From: Kutzneria buriramensis
GTDB lineage: Bacteria; Actinomycetota; Actinomycetes; Mycobacteriales; Pseudonocardiaceae
Assembly: GCF_003387475.1 (NCBI RefSeq)
Contig: NZ_QUNO01000014.1
Coordinates: 62,001-126,000, forward strand
Length of the DNA stretch: 64,000 bases
Reading direction: 5' to 3'
Shown: one piece after another, positions 9,811 to 19,800 of the stretch
Layout: the number at the start of each line of letters is the position of its first letter
Position numbering within the stretch: position 1 is the stretch's first letter
The notes under the pieces: generated by a model
The model's database searches: none
What the model was told of the DNA's origin: nothing
The model's input: only the letters and a program-made list of their open reading frames with translations
Position numbers and translations under genes: made by a program

Positions 9811-12273
9811 ATGGCAACGCCAACGGAGCCCGGCCGGGAATTCTGGCGCGGCATGCTCCTCGCCGACGGCTCCACCACGATCCCACGCTGGACTCGCACG
9901 CCGGCGCCGGGTGTCGCCGAGCATGACTCGACGATCCCCGAGGACGTCCCGACCGCGCTGTGCCGCCTCGCGGACCAGATGGCGGTGCCCGCGAGTGCGG
10001 CGCAGCTGGCGGCCCATGCCAAGGTGCTCGCCGCGCTGTGCGGCAAGCGGGAGATCGTGACCGGCTACGTGGCGGCGCCGGGCGGCCCGCCGTTGCCCTG
10101 TCGACTGACAACCGAACCGGACACCTGGCGGGCGCTGCTGCGCGACGTCCGGCGCGTCGAGTCGGAGCTGCTGGCGCACAAGGACTTCGCGGTCGAGGAG
10201 TTCGCGCGCGAGCTGGGCGTGGCCGAGCAGCCGTTCGAGGTCGTGTTCGATCCGACCGGTGACGGCGATCTCACCGGCCGGACGGCACTGCGGGTGGGCG
10301 TCGTCCGCGAGGACGAGCGAGTCGTGCTGCGGCTGCGGTATCGGACCGACGTGCTCGACGCCGACTGCGCCGCCAGGATCGCCGGCTACCATCGCACCGC
10401 GCTCATGCTGCTCGCCGTCGATCCGGACGCCGAGCACGGACCGCAGAGTCTGCTGTCCGCCGAGGAGTTCCGCTTCCAACTGGACGAACTCGCCGGTCCG
10501 TGCCGGACACTGCCGAACCGCCGGGTCCATGAGCTGTTCGAGGGGCGGGTGCGGATGCATCCCGACGCCGTCGCCGTCGTGCACGGCGACCGGCGGCTGA
10601 CGTATCGGGAGCTCAATGCCCGGGCCAACCGGCTGGCGCGAGCCCTGCTGGCACGCGGGCTACGACGCGAAGGCGCCGTCGCGGTGGTGACCGAGCGCAA
10701 CCTGGACTGGGTGGCCGCCGTCATCGCGGTCTTCAAGGCCGGTGGCGTGTACGTGCCGATCGAGCCGCATCTGCCGGCCGACCGCGTCACGGCCATGCTC
10801 CGCCGCGCCGACTGCTGGCTCGTGCTGACCGAACTGGGCAGCACCTCCTCGCTCGACCACGACCTCGACACGCTGTCCCGAGTCGAACTGATCTACATCG
10901 ACGCGGCCTGCGGACAGCCGTACGCCGAGGACGACCTCGACGTGCACGTCGGCCAGGAGCAGCTCGCCTACATCTACTTCACCTCCGGCTCCACCGGTGA
11001 GCCCAAGGGCGCGATGTGCGAGCACGCGGGCATGCTCAACCACCTCTACGCCAAGATCGACGATCTGGGGATCGCCGCGGACCAGGCGGTCGCCCAGACC
11101 GCGCCCCAGTGCGTCGACGACTCGCTCTGGCAGCTGCTGTCCGCGCTGCTGGTCGGCGGGCGGACCCTGCTGGTCGAGCAGGAGGCGATCCTCGACATCG
11201 AGCGGTTCGTGGACGCCATCGTCCGCGGTCGGGTCGCCGTGCTCCAGATCACGCCGTCCCACCTCGAGGTCGTGCTGGCCTCGCTGGAGCACACCCCTCG
11301 CCGGCTGCCGGACCTGAGGTTCGTGTCGGTCACCGGCGAGGAGCTGCGCACGGACCTCGCGCGGCGCTGGTTCGCCGCCCAACCCGGGATCGGGCTGGTC
11401 AACGCGTACGGGGCGACCGAGACCTCGGACGACACCCACCACGAGGTGATGACCGTGCCGCCGGCGGGGGACCGGGTCCCGCTCGGACGGTGCGTCAACA
11501 ACATTCGCGCGTACGTGGTCGACGAGCATCTGATGCCGGTGCCGCTCGGCGCCCCCGGCGCGATCGTGTTCTCCGGGGTCTGCGTCGGCCGGGGCTACGT
11601 CAACGATCCGGAGCGCACCCGGTCGGCGTTTCTGGCCGATCCGCACCGGGAGGGCGAACGCCTCTACCGGGGCGGCGACTACGGCCGGTGGTCGCCCGAG
11701 GGGAAGCTGGAGTTTCTCGGTCGCCGTGACCACCAGGTCAAGATCTGTGGCCGCCGAGTCGAGATCGGCGAGATCGAGACGGTCCTGTCCCGGGTGCCCG
11801 GTGTCCGTGCCGGCGTGGTGGTCGTCGCCGGGCGCGCCGGCCTGAGCGACCGTCTGATCGCCTACTACGACGGCCCCGAACCGGTGGATGCCGACGTGGT
11901 GCGCGGCCGGCTGGCGGAGGCGCTGCCCAAGCACATGGTTCCCGCCGCCTTCCACTGGCTGCGGAGTCTGCCGCTGACCGCCGACGGCACGGTCGACCGA
12001 AGGACGTTGGCGACGCGCGCCGCGGAGCGCGCCGAAGAGCCGGATCGCGACCCGCCGAGCACACCGACCGAGCGGCGCCTGGCGGTCGCGTGGGCGAAGG
12101 CGCTCGGCATGCGAGCGGACCAGATCGACCGGCACGACCACTTCTTCGACCGGGGCGGCACGTCGCTGTCGGCGGTGCAGTTGGTGAACGGCCTCGACCG
12201 CGCGGTGTCCCTGGGTGACGTCACCCGCAACCCGGTGCTCGCCGACCTGGCCCAGGTGCTGGCTTCCCGATGA
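9811..12273 (+). CDS. NRPS: truncated condensation-like, adenylation, carrier (C*-A-PCP)
   Basis: This is an 820-residue single-module NRPS. Residues about 1-230 resemble only the C-terminal half of a condensation domain and lack HHxxxDG, so condensation is unlikely. The adenylation domain (about 240-735) has YFTSGSTGEPKGA, NAYGATE, YRGGDYGRW and GRRDHQVKICGRRVEIGEIE. The carrier domain follows, with Ser785 in GGTSLSA. Two oddities stand out. The A10 motif reads ADGTVDR, so the lysine that positions the acyl-adenylate (Lys517 in GrsA numbering) is Thr727. By hand alignment the specificity positions read roughly D-D-W-Q-S-T-A-D-D, with Asp at 331, which could suit a basic amino acid; I would not name the substrate. 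The start follows GGAAGGA. The next gene begins 34 bases downstream. Confidence 0.88.
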   Translation: MATPTEPGREFWRGMLLADGSTTIPRWTRTPAPGVAEHDSTIPEDVPTALCRLADQMAVPASAAQLAAHAKVLAALCGKREIVTGYVAAPGGPPLPCRLTTEPDTWRALLRDVRRVESELLAHKDFAVEEFARELGVAEQPFEVVFDPTGDGDLTGRTALRVGVVREDERVVLRLRYRTDVLDADCAARIAGYHRTALMLLAVDPDAEHGPQSLLSAEEFRFQLDELAGPCRTLPNRRVHELFEGRVRMHPDAVAVVHGDRRLTYRELNARANRLARALLARGLRREGAVAVVTERNLDWVAAVIAVFKAGGVYVPIEPHLPADRVTAMLRRADCWLVLTELGSTSSLDHDLDTLSRVELIYIDAACGQPYAEDDLDVHVGQEQLAYIYFTSGSTGEPKGAMCEHAGMLNHLYAKIDDLGIAADQAVAQTAPQCVDDSLWQLLSALLVGGRTLLVEQEAILDIERFVDAIVRGRVAVLQITPSHLEVVLASLEHTPRRLPDLRFVSVTGEELRTDLARRWFAAQPGIGLVNAYGATETSDDTHHEVMTVPPAGDRVPLGRCVNNIRAYVVDEHLMPVPLGAPGAIVFSGVCVGRGYVNDPERTRSAFLADPHREGERLYRGGDYGRWSPEGKLEFLGRRDHQVKICGRRVEIGEIETVLSRVPGVRAGVVVVAGRAGLSDRLIAYYDGPEPVDADVVRGRLAEALPKHMVPAAFHWLRSLPLTADGTVDRRTLATRAAERAEEPDRDPPSTPTERRLAVAWAKALGMRADQIDRHDHFFDRGGTSLSAVQLVNGLDRAVSLGDVTRNPVLADLAQVLASR

Positions 12274-12307
12274 CCACCAATCCCCGACCCCGGAAGGTGT
12301 GAGGCCG

Positions 12308-13606
12308 ATGAGCACCAGTTCCCAGCCCGCCGAGCCAGTCGCGCGCGTCCAGCCCCGTTTCGCCGCCGACACGGCGGAGCGCGGGGCCCCGCCGACTCCT
12401 GGACCGTCGGCCGGGGAAGGCATCGGCTTGGACGGTGCCGAGCCGCCCCGCCGGAGGCGGGGACAGGAGCACGGCGATGGCCGACGCGGTGCGGGTGAGC
12501 AGCGGACAACCGGGATCCACGCCACCGCGATCGCCGAACCCGCCAGCACGCCGACGTTCGCCGTGATCTCCGGCGCACAGGTGCAGCGGGTGCTGGCGGG
12601 GCGCGAGGACCAGGTCGTCGAGGTGATCGACGACGCCTATCGGCTGCACTGCTTCGGCAGCGGCACGGAGAACCCGCGCTCCTGTTTCCTGCGCCTACCC
12701 GACCGGCCGTCCTGCCGGATCACCGCGCTGCCCGCGTCGATCGGCGGCCAGGTGGGGGTGGACGGCGTGAAGTGGATCTCCAGTTTCCCCGGCAACGTGG
12801 CGGCCGGCCTCCCGCGCGCGTCGGGTGTGCTGATCCTCAACGACCACGACACGGGCTATCCGTTCGCCTGCATGGAGGGCTCGATCATCAGCGCCACCAG
12901 GACGGCGGCGCTGGCGGCGCTGGCGGCCGACTGGCTCGGCTGTGCCCGGCCGCGTCCGACGCGGGTCGGGTTCTTCGGGGCGGGCCTGATCGCCCGCTAC
13001 ATCCACACCTATCTGGTCGGCACCGGCTGGTCGTTCGACGAGACCGGCGTGTACGACCTGGCACCGGACAGCGTCGCCGGCTTCCGCGGCTACCTCGAAC
13101 GGTCCGGCGCCGCCGGACGGATCACCGCGTACCCCGACGCCGAGACTGTGATCCGCGCCAGCGACCTGGTGGTCTTCGCCACCAACGCCGGTCGGCCGCA
13201 TGTCAGAGACCTGTCGTGGTTCGAGCACAACCCGTTGGTGCTGCACATGTCCCTGCGCGATCTCGCACCGGAGATCGTGCTCGCCTCGGTCAACATCGTC
13301 GACGACGTCGAACACTGCCTGACGGCCGACACCTCGATGTCACTGGCCGAGCGCCTGGCGGGCAATCGGGATTTCCTCCACGGCACGCTGGACGACGTGA
13401 TGGACGGACGGGTGAGCCTGCCGGTGGACCGGCCGCTGGTGTTCTCGCCGTTCGGTCTCGGTGTGCTCGACGTGGTGCTGGGCAAGCACGTCTACGACGA
13501 GGTGGTCCGCTCCGGCGAGCTGCACGTCGTCGACGACTTCTTCCACGAGGTGCAGCGGTACGCGTCAGGCGATCGGGTGCTCCACCCCGGATGTCCGACG
13601 AGCTGA
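12308..13606 (+). CDS. SbnB/ornithine cyclodeaminase-family NAD-dependent dehydrogenase
   Basis: From about residue 85 this is a clear ornithine cyclodeaminase/mu-crystallin family protein. It has the substrate lobe (GVKWISSFPGN, RASGVLILND, MEGSIISATRTAA) and a Rossmann fold (VGFFGAGLIARYI). It is closest in my memory to SbnB-type enzymes, which oxidise N-(carboxyethyl)-glutamate to yield L-2,3-diaminopropionate; the SbnA partner is not in this window. The ATG at 12308 follows GGAAGGTG. The first 80 or so residues are Arg/Pro/Gly-rich and unlike the family, so the start could instead be the GTG at 12561, or this is a genuine disordered extension. It follows the NRPS in one operon and may supply or reduce its amino-acid substrate (inference). 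It is convergent with the next gene, with a 7-base gap. Confidence 0.78.
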   Translation: MSTSSQPAEPVARVQPRFAADTAERGAPPTPGPSAGEGIGLDGAEPPRRRRGQEHGDGRRGAGEQRTTGIHATAIAEPASTPTFAVISGAQVQRVLAGREDQVVEVIDDAYRLHCFGSGTENPRSCFLRLPDRPSCRITALPASIGGQVGVDGVKWISSFPGNVAAGLPRASGVLILNDHDTGYPFACMEGSIISATRTAALAALAADWLGCARPRPTRVGFFGAGLIARYIHTYLVGTGWSFDETGVYDLAPDSVAGFRGYLERSGAAGRITAYPDAETVIRASDLVVFATNAGRPHVRDLSWFEHNPLVLHMSLRDLAPEIVLASVNIVDDVEHCLTADTSMSLAERLAGNRDFLHGTLDDVMDGRVSLPVDRPLVFSPFGLGVLDVVLGKHVYDEVVRSGELHVVDDFFHEVQRYASGDRVLHPGCPTS

Positions 13607-13613
13607 CGGGCGT

Positions 13614-15962
13614 TCAGTGACCCGGCCGGCGCTCGTTGACCCAGGCGGCGACCTGCGCGCGGGAGGTGAAGCCCAGCTTGGTGAGGATGTGTGCGACGTG
13701 GCCCTCGGCGGTGCGCACGGCGATGAACAGGCGGCCGGCGATGTCCTTGTTGGACAGTCCGTCGGCGATGAGCTCGGCCACCTGGAACTCGCGTTTGGTC
13801 AACGGTGTCGCCGGCGCCGCGACCGGTGGCTCGGCGGCGGCCTCGATGCTCCGCATCGTGTCACCCAGCGCGTAGGCGATCGCCTCGTCCAGCGTGAGTT
13901 CGGCGCCCCGGCGGAAGCCGGCCTCGTACGCCGCGTCCCCGAGCGCGCTCCGGGCGAGCTCCGTGCAGGTGTCATGGTGGGCGTTGAAGTACTTCGAGCC
14001 GAAGAGGGAAAGACCGACCGACGACCAGATGGTGCGGGCGGCGCCCTGCAACACCGCCGCTCGGTCCGCCGCACCCGTCAACGCCTCCAGCAGCGCGAGC
14101 AGCTCGGTGGGGAGCACGATGCCCACGAGGTCGCGGAAGGTGTGGTTGATGCGCACGCACTCCCGCGCCTGACGGATCGCCTGGCTCAGGTCGCCCCCGG
14201 CGTACGCCGCGAAGGCCAACACGTACAGCGCGTAGGAGTAGGCCCACCGCTCGCCGTGCGCCAGGCAGACACGCTGTGTCCGCAGGCAGAGCTCGACCGC
14301 CTCGTCGAGGTCGCCGCGGAACGCCGAGGTCATGGCCAGCTCGATCCAGGCCATGATCACATTGCTGTTCAGCTCGCCGAGCGCGGCGTAGCGGCGGATC
14401 GCCTCCCCGAACAGAGCCTGGGCCCGGACGTGGTTGCCGGTCAGCAGTTCGATGCAGCCGAGCCGGTGCACCGCGTATGCCGCCGGCAGGTCGCTGCGAA
14501 GCACCTTCGCCACCGCCAGGCACGCGCGCAGCATCGGCGTGGCGGCGGCGAAGTCGCCCTGGAGGATGCACACGTAACCGTTGACCCACAGCGCCTTGGC
14601 CCGTGCGTGGCTCGGATTGGTGTCCAGGGCCAGGGCCCGGTCCAGCCAGCGGCGCCCCTCGGCCAGGAAGCCGCAGCCGACCCAGTAGAAGCACAGCGTG
14701 CCGGCCAGTCCCAGCCCGATCTGGGACTGGCCCGGTGCGGTGAGGCAGAACTCCAGCGCGGCACGGAGGTTGTCCCTTTCCGCGTGTGTGCGGCGGAACG
14801 TCTGCTCCTGGTCCTGGCCGAACCAGTCCCGCTCGCACGACCGCGCCACTCGCAGGAACCAGTCGCGGTGCCGGCGGCGCAACGTCGTGCGCTCCTCGTC
14901 CTCGGCCAGCCGGTCCGCGCCGAACTGCCGCAACGTCTCCAGCATCCGGTAGCGCACGCCGTCGGGTCCGTGCTGGTAGGTCAGCACCGACTTCTCGACC
15001 AGCCCCGCCGCCGCATCGGAGACCTCGTCGGGGAAGATGCCGTCGCCGGAACAGATCACTTCCGCCGCCCGCAGGTCGAAGCTCCCGGCGAAGACGGATG
15101 CCCTGGCCCACAGCAGTCGCTCCTGGCGGGTGCACAGGTCGTAGCTCCACTCGACGGTCGCGAGCAGTGCCCGGTGCCGGCACGACCCGCCCCAGCGCCG
15201 CGTGATCAGCAACTGGTAGCGGTCCTGCAAGCGGTCCAGGATCTGGCGAAGCCCCAGCGCGCGGACCCGCACCGCCGCCAGTTCGATCGCCAACGGGATC
15301 CCGTCGAGCCGGTGGCACAGCGTCGCGACCTGCGCCCAGTTGGCCGAGGTGAGCTCGAAGTCCGGCGTGGCGGCCGCCGCCCGGGTCGCGAACAGCGTCA
15401 CGGCCGGGTAGCGGTTGTCCGGGTCCGGTCGCAACGGGCGTTCGGGGTTCGGGGTCGTCAGCGGTGGGATGGGCAGGACGTGTTCCCCGGCGGTCCGCAG
15501 CGGCTGCCGGCTGGTCACCAGCACGCGTAGTCCCGGCGCGGCGGCCAGCACTGCCTCGACGAGACGGGCGCATGCGTCCACCAGATGCTCGCAGCTGTCC
15601 AGCACCAGCAGCAGTCGGCGATGGCGCAGGTGGTCGGCGAGGACCGCGGACACTTCCCGCCCGGTGTTGTCGTGTGCCTTCAGCGTCTCCGCCACCGTGT
15701 GCGCCACCAGGCCGCGATCGTCGAGCCCGGCGAGCTGGACGAGCCACACCCCGTCGGTGAAGGACCGCCGCAGCTCGCGGGCGACGCGCAGGGCGACCCT
15801 GGTCTTGCCGACGCCGCCCATCCCGGTGAGCGTGACCAGCGGGTGCCGCGACAACAACCGCTTGACCTCGGCGATCTCCCGCTGGCGGCCGACGAAGCTG
15901 GTGACCTCGGCCGGCATGTTGCCCGTCCGCCGCCGTGTCGACGAGTCTGCTGGTTTTGTCAC
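13614..15962 (-). CDS. LuxR-family regulator with NB-ARC ATPase and TPR repeats (copy 1)
   Basis: This 782-residue regulator starts with an AAA/NB-ARC ATPase (P-loop TGMGGVGKTR, Walker B LLLVLDSCEHL). It continues through helical TPR-like repeats and ends in a LuxR/FixJ helix-turn-helix (LTKREFQVAELIADGLSNKDIAGRLFIAVRTAEGHVAHILTKL, shown here only as a landmark, about 710-765). The GTG at 15962 has a GGTGG stretch upstream; TTG or GTG codons at 15974 and 15971 are alternatives. Proteins of this build are usually cluster-linked activators that sense a small molecule or protein partner through the ATPase. Two close paralogues occur at 52.6-55.0 and 58.1-60.5 kb. It is transcribed away from the PKS, with a 900-base shared upstream region. 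Confidence 0.88.
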   Translation of the reverse strand: MTKPADSSTRRRTGNMPAEVTSFVGRQREIAEVKRLLSRHPLVTLTGMGGVGKTRVALRVARELRRSFTDGVWLVQLAGLDDRGLVAHTVAETLKAHDNTGREVSAVLADHLRHRRLLLVLDSCEHLVDACARLVEAVLAAAPGLRVLVTSRQPLRTAGEHVLPIPPLTTPNPERPLRPDPDNRYPAVTLFATRAAAATPDFELTSANWAQVATLCHRLDGIPLAIELAAVRVRALGLRQILDRLQDRYQLLITRRWGGSCRHRALLATVEWSYDLCTRQERLLWARASVFAGSFDLRAAEVICSGDGIFPDEVSDAAAGLVEKSVLTYQHGPDGVRYRMLETLRQFGADRLAEDEERTTLRRRHRDWFLRVARSCERDWFGQDQEQTFRRTHAERDNLRAALEFCLTAPGQSQIGLGLAGTLCFYWVGCGFLAEGRRWLDRALALDTNPSHARAKALWVNGYVCILQGDFAAATPMLRACLAVAKVLRSDLPAAYAVHRLGCIELLTGNHVRAQALFGEAIRRYAALGELNSNVIMAWIELAMTSAFRGDLDEAVELCLRTQRVCLAHGERWAYSYALYVLAFAAYAGGDLSQAIRQARECVRINHTFRDLVGIVLPTELLALLEALTGAADRAAVLQGAARTIWSSVGLSLFGSKYFNAHHDTCTELARSALGDAAYEAGFRRGAELTLDEAIAYALGDTMRSIEAAAEPPVAAPATPLTKREFQVAELIADGLSNKDIAGRLFIAVRTAEGHVAHILTKLGFTSRAQVAAWVNERRPGH

Positions 15963-16865
15963 GCTGCCCACCAAGGGATCTGCTGGATGACCGGCCGCAT
16001 CACCCGGGGTCGGCTTCCGCCGTCGCCGGTTTCAGCGGGTCGCCGGCCGCTGCGCGCTGCCTGGTTGTCTCCGGTGAATCATGGCCGAACGCTAGGGGGC
16101 AATCCGTGGCCCGTCAACGGGCGCACCTGGCCGGTTCGAGGTTTCGGCGGCCGAATCACGTCATTGGCGCGGCAGCGCCGACAACGCCGAGTGATGCTCG
16201 GTCGGGGCGGCGCTCGGCCGGGTTCCCGCGCCATGGCGGAATGTGGCCACGACCGCCCGCCGCGTCGAGGGAAGGCCTGCCACAGTCATTCGGTTGGTGA
16301 CTCCCGGGAGTGACACGAAGATCCTTGTGGAGGGAGGGAAACCGCGGGCAGGGTGACTCGGGACTCGGGACTCGGGACTCGGGACTCAGGACCCGGGACC
16401 CGGGACTCGGGACTCGGGACGCGGAACTCGGGACTCGGGACTCGGGACTCGGGACTCGGGCCCGGCCGCGGCGCACGCCAGTTCATCCTTTGTGGACGTT
16501 CGGCCATCTCCGCGACGTGACCGTCCACACCGCCCCGTGACTGCTTCGGGCCGCCGACTCACTCCACCGACGAGGTGGCCACCGGTATGGCCTCTGGGAA
16601 TGCGCTGCCGACCAGTGGAACCTGGGACGCGCGAAAGGAGGTGTTCGGCTGGCGGCGACACGAGGCATCTCGGGAACAGGAACGAGAATTCGGGCGGCAC
16701 GGCTGTCCAATGAGTACGGGGCCAGGTGCATGGCCCCCTTTTGCGGGCCGGTCGCCGACAACAGACTGTGGGCGTGGATCTTTATCGTGGCGAGGTCGCG
16801 CGTCGAAACACGACCTCGGTTTGCCGGGCAGAGCAACGGATTCGTCTTCTGGGCAGGGTGGCCGC
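15963..16865. other. Divergent intergenic region upstream of the PKS
   Basis: These 903 bases lie between the LuxR-type regulator and the PKS-oxoamine synthase. They contain the GACTCGG heptad array (16355-16459). Reading frames run through from 16575 into the PKS, but codon use is poor before the GTG at 16866 and the KS homology begins only there. I see no separate gene. Confidence 0.55.
16355..16459. repeat. Tandem heptad array, GACTCGG, about 15 copies
   Basis: Fifteen contiguous 7-base units run from 16355. Most are exactly GACTCGG; variants include GACTCAG (16383), GACCCGG (16390, 16397), GACGCGG (16418) and AACTCGG (16425). The array sits about 400 bases before the PKS start and 390 bases before the divergent regulator start. 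Its regularity suggests slippage growth. SARP boxes are also heptamers but normally repeat every 11 bases, so equating the two would be a guess. Confidence 0.85.
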
Positions 16866-19800
16866 GTGAGCGACATCGCTGTCGTCGGTTTAGCGTGCAG
16901 ATTTCCGGGCGCAGCCGATGTGGGGCAGTACTGGCGGATGATTCTCAGGGCGGAGCGGCAGTTCGACGCGATTCCGACTGACCGCTGGCGACACGAGACC
17001 TTCCACGATCCACGCGATCGCCGCTCCCCGCACACGGCCTACACCGACCAGGTCGCCTTCCTCGACGATGTCGAGCGGTTCGCGACCACGCACTACAAAA
17101 TCCCGCCCCGGCGGGCCATCGCGATGGACCCGCAGCACCGGCTGTTCATCGATCTCGCGCGGGAGTCGTTGCAGGACGCCGGATGGGAGCGCCGCCCGTT
17201 CGACCGCGCGCACACCGGCGTGTTCGTCGGCCTGAACCAGTCCGACTACCAGGATCTGGCGTCGACCCGACTGCGCGCGATGCTGCTCGCCGACGGCTCG
17301 CTGCACCGCGGGCAGGACGACGAGGCACTGCTCGCTGCCGTCCAGGACGCGGCGCAGGGGGCGCTCGCACCACTTCAGGCGTACTCGCTGCCCGGCACGA
17401 TGCCGAACATGGCCGCATGCGCGGTCAGCTCGGTTTTCGACCTCGGCGGTCCCGCATTCGCGGTCGACTCGGCGTGCTCGTCGGCAATGGTCGCGCTGCA
17501 CGAGGCCGTGCACCATCTGCGGGCCGGCACCTGCACGGTCGCCCTGGTCGGTGGCGTCTTCCTCAATCTCACCCCCGACGCCCTGGTCGGCCTGTGCCGC
17601 GTCGGCGCGGTGTCGGCGAACGGGGTGTGCCGTCCCTTCGACGAGCGCGCCGACGGATTGGTGCTCGGCGAGGGCGGTGCCGTGGCGGTGCTGCGGCCGT
17701 TGGCGGACGCCGTGCGCGACGGCGACCGGGTCTACGCGGTGATCAAGGGGATCGGCACGTCGAACGACGGCGCGTCCGACGGTCCCGTGACACCCCGGGT
17801 CGAGGGACAGCTGACGGCGTTCCGGGCCGCCTACCGCGACGCGGGCGTCAGCGCGAGCACGGTCGAGTTCGTCGAGGCACACGGCACGGGCACCCCCGTG
17901 GGCGACCGGGTGGAGCTCGAGGCGCTGCGCGCGCTGCGGACGGAGGAATGCGACCACGGCGCCGCGGAGTGCAAGGTGTCCTCGGTCAAGGCGCTGATCG
18001 GGCACACGATGGCCGCGGCCGGCGCCGCCGGGCTGGTCAAGGCCGTGCTGGCGCTGCACAACACCACGATCCCGCCGCAGCCGGAGACGATTCCCGACGC
18101 CGCGCTGCTGGACGACGCGAGGCTCACGATCGCCGAGCGGGCGCTGCCCTGGCGCAGCCGACCGCAACACCCGCGACGGGCCGCGGTCAGCGCGTTCGGT
18201 TTCGGCGGCACCAACGTCCATGTCGTGCTCGAGGAGGCGCCGCGGCGGCACGCCGCACGCGCCGACCGGCCGGTGCCGTTCCTGCTCACCGCCGACTCAC
18301 TGGACCTGCTCGCCGAGCATGTGACGGCGGTGCGCGAACAGATCGTGGCCGATCCCGGACTGACGCCGTCCTCCGTCGCGTACACCCTGGCGACTCGCGC
18401 GCCGCTGCCGGCCCGCGTGGCATTCGTCGCGACCGGCCGCAGCGAGTTGATCGATCTGCTCGGCGCCGCCGCGGCGGCGCTGCGCGCGGGCCAGATCGGC
18501 GATCTCGGCCGGGGCATTCATGCCGCGTCGGCGCCGCTCGCCGAGCAGGAACGCCAGGTGGCGTTCCTCTACCCGGGGCAGGGCGTGCAGCGCGTCGGCA
18601 TGCTCAGCGACCTCTACCACGGCTTCCACAGCTTCCGCGGCGAGATCGAACGGTTGGACGACCGCGTCCGCGCCTCGACCGGGACGTCGTTCGCGTCCCT
18701 GCTGTGGGGCTGGGAATCCGCCCCCGAGATCGCGGAGACGGCTCTCACCGACACCCGTCGCTGCCAGCCGGCCCTCGGCGCGCTGGGCATCGCGACGACC
18801 GCGCTGCTCGCCGAGTTCGGCATCCGCCCCGACATCACGGTGGGCCACAGCGTCGGCGAGTTCCCGGCCGCGGTCGCCGCCGGGCTGCTCGACCCGGTCG
18901 ACGCCATCGACTTCCTGGTGCACCGGGGCGAGGCGATCGCCCAGGGCGGCAGCCTGGGGGCGGGCGGGATGGTCGCCGTGCAGAGCAGCGAGGAACGGTT
19001 CGACGAGCTGACCGCCGGGATCGAGGGCGTGTGGCCCGGCTGCTTCAACCATCCGGAGCAGGTCGTCGGCAGCGGCTCGGGGGACGCGGTCGCGATGCTC
19101 ACCGAGCGCTGCGCCCGCGCCGGGGTGACGGCGGTGCCGCTGCGTGTCTCGCACGCGTTCCACTCGCCGCTGGTGGCCGACGCCGACGAGCTGGTCGCCG
19201 AGCGAATCGCCGAGCTGCCGCTGCGCTCCGGCCGGGTGCTCGTCTCCACGGTCAGCGGCCGGGTCTGCACCGACCCTGACGAGTTGCGCGGCTGGTGGCA
19301 GCGATCCGCCTCGTCGCCGGTGCGGTTCGCCGCGGCCAGCCAGGCCGTGGCCGACAGCGGCGCCCGCGTCTTCATCCAGGTCTTCGGCGGGAACGGGCTG
19401 CTCGCCATGGCCCGGCGGTCGATCGCCGACGCCACCGGCTGCCACTTCGTCGCGCTGGAGGCGGAACCGGATGACGGCCGCGTCTTCCTGTCCGGGCTCG
19501 TCCGGCTGGCCGTGCTCGGGCTGCCGGTGGATCTGCTGCCGGTGTTCGGCGACGGCGACCGCCACCTGGCCACGCTGCCGCCCTCGCCGCTGGCCGCCCA
19601 GCCGCACACGATCCGGACCGCGTCGCGTCATCGGCCGCCGCGCGGGCGCGCCCACCCGGTCGCCGCGCCGGGCGACACCCGTTCCACCGTCGTCTACCCA
19701 CCGGAGGACCACCCCGTGAACGACCTGGTCAGCCTGCTCAACGAGGTGCTCGCCGTGCTCCGCACCCTCACCAGGGTCGAGCAGGCGAACGCCTTGGCGC

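Noticed and set aside
16355-16459. CRISPR-like direct repeats
   Set aside because: Units are 7 bases, contiguous and without spacers, and there are no cas genes. It is a simple tandem repeat.
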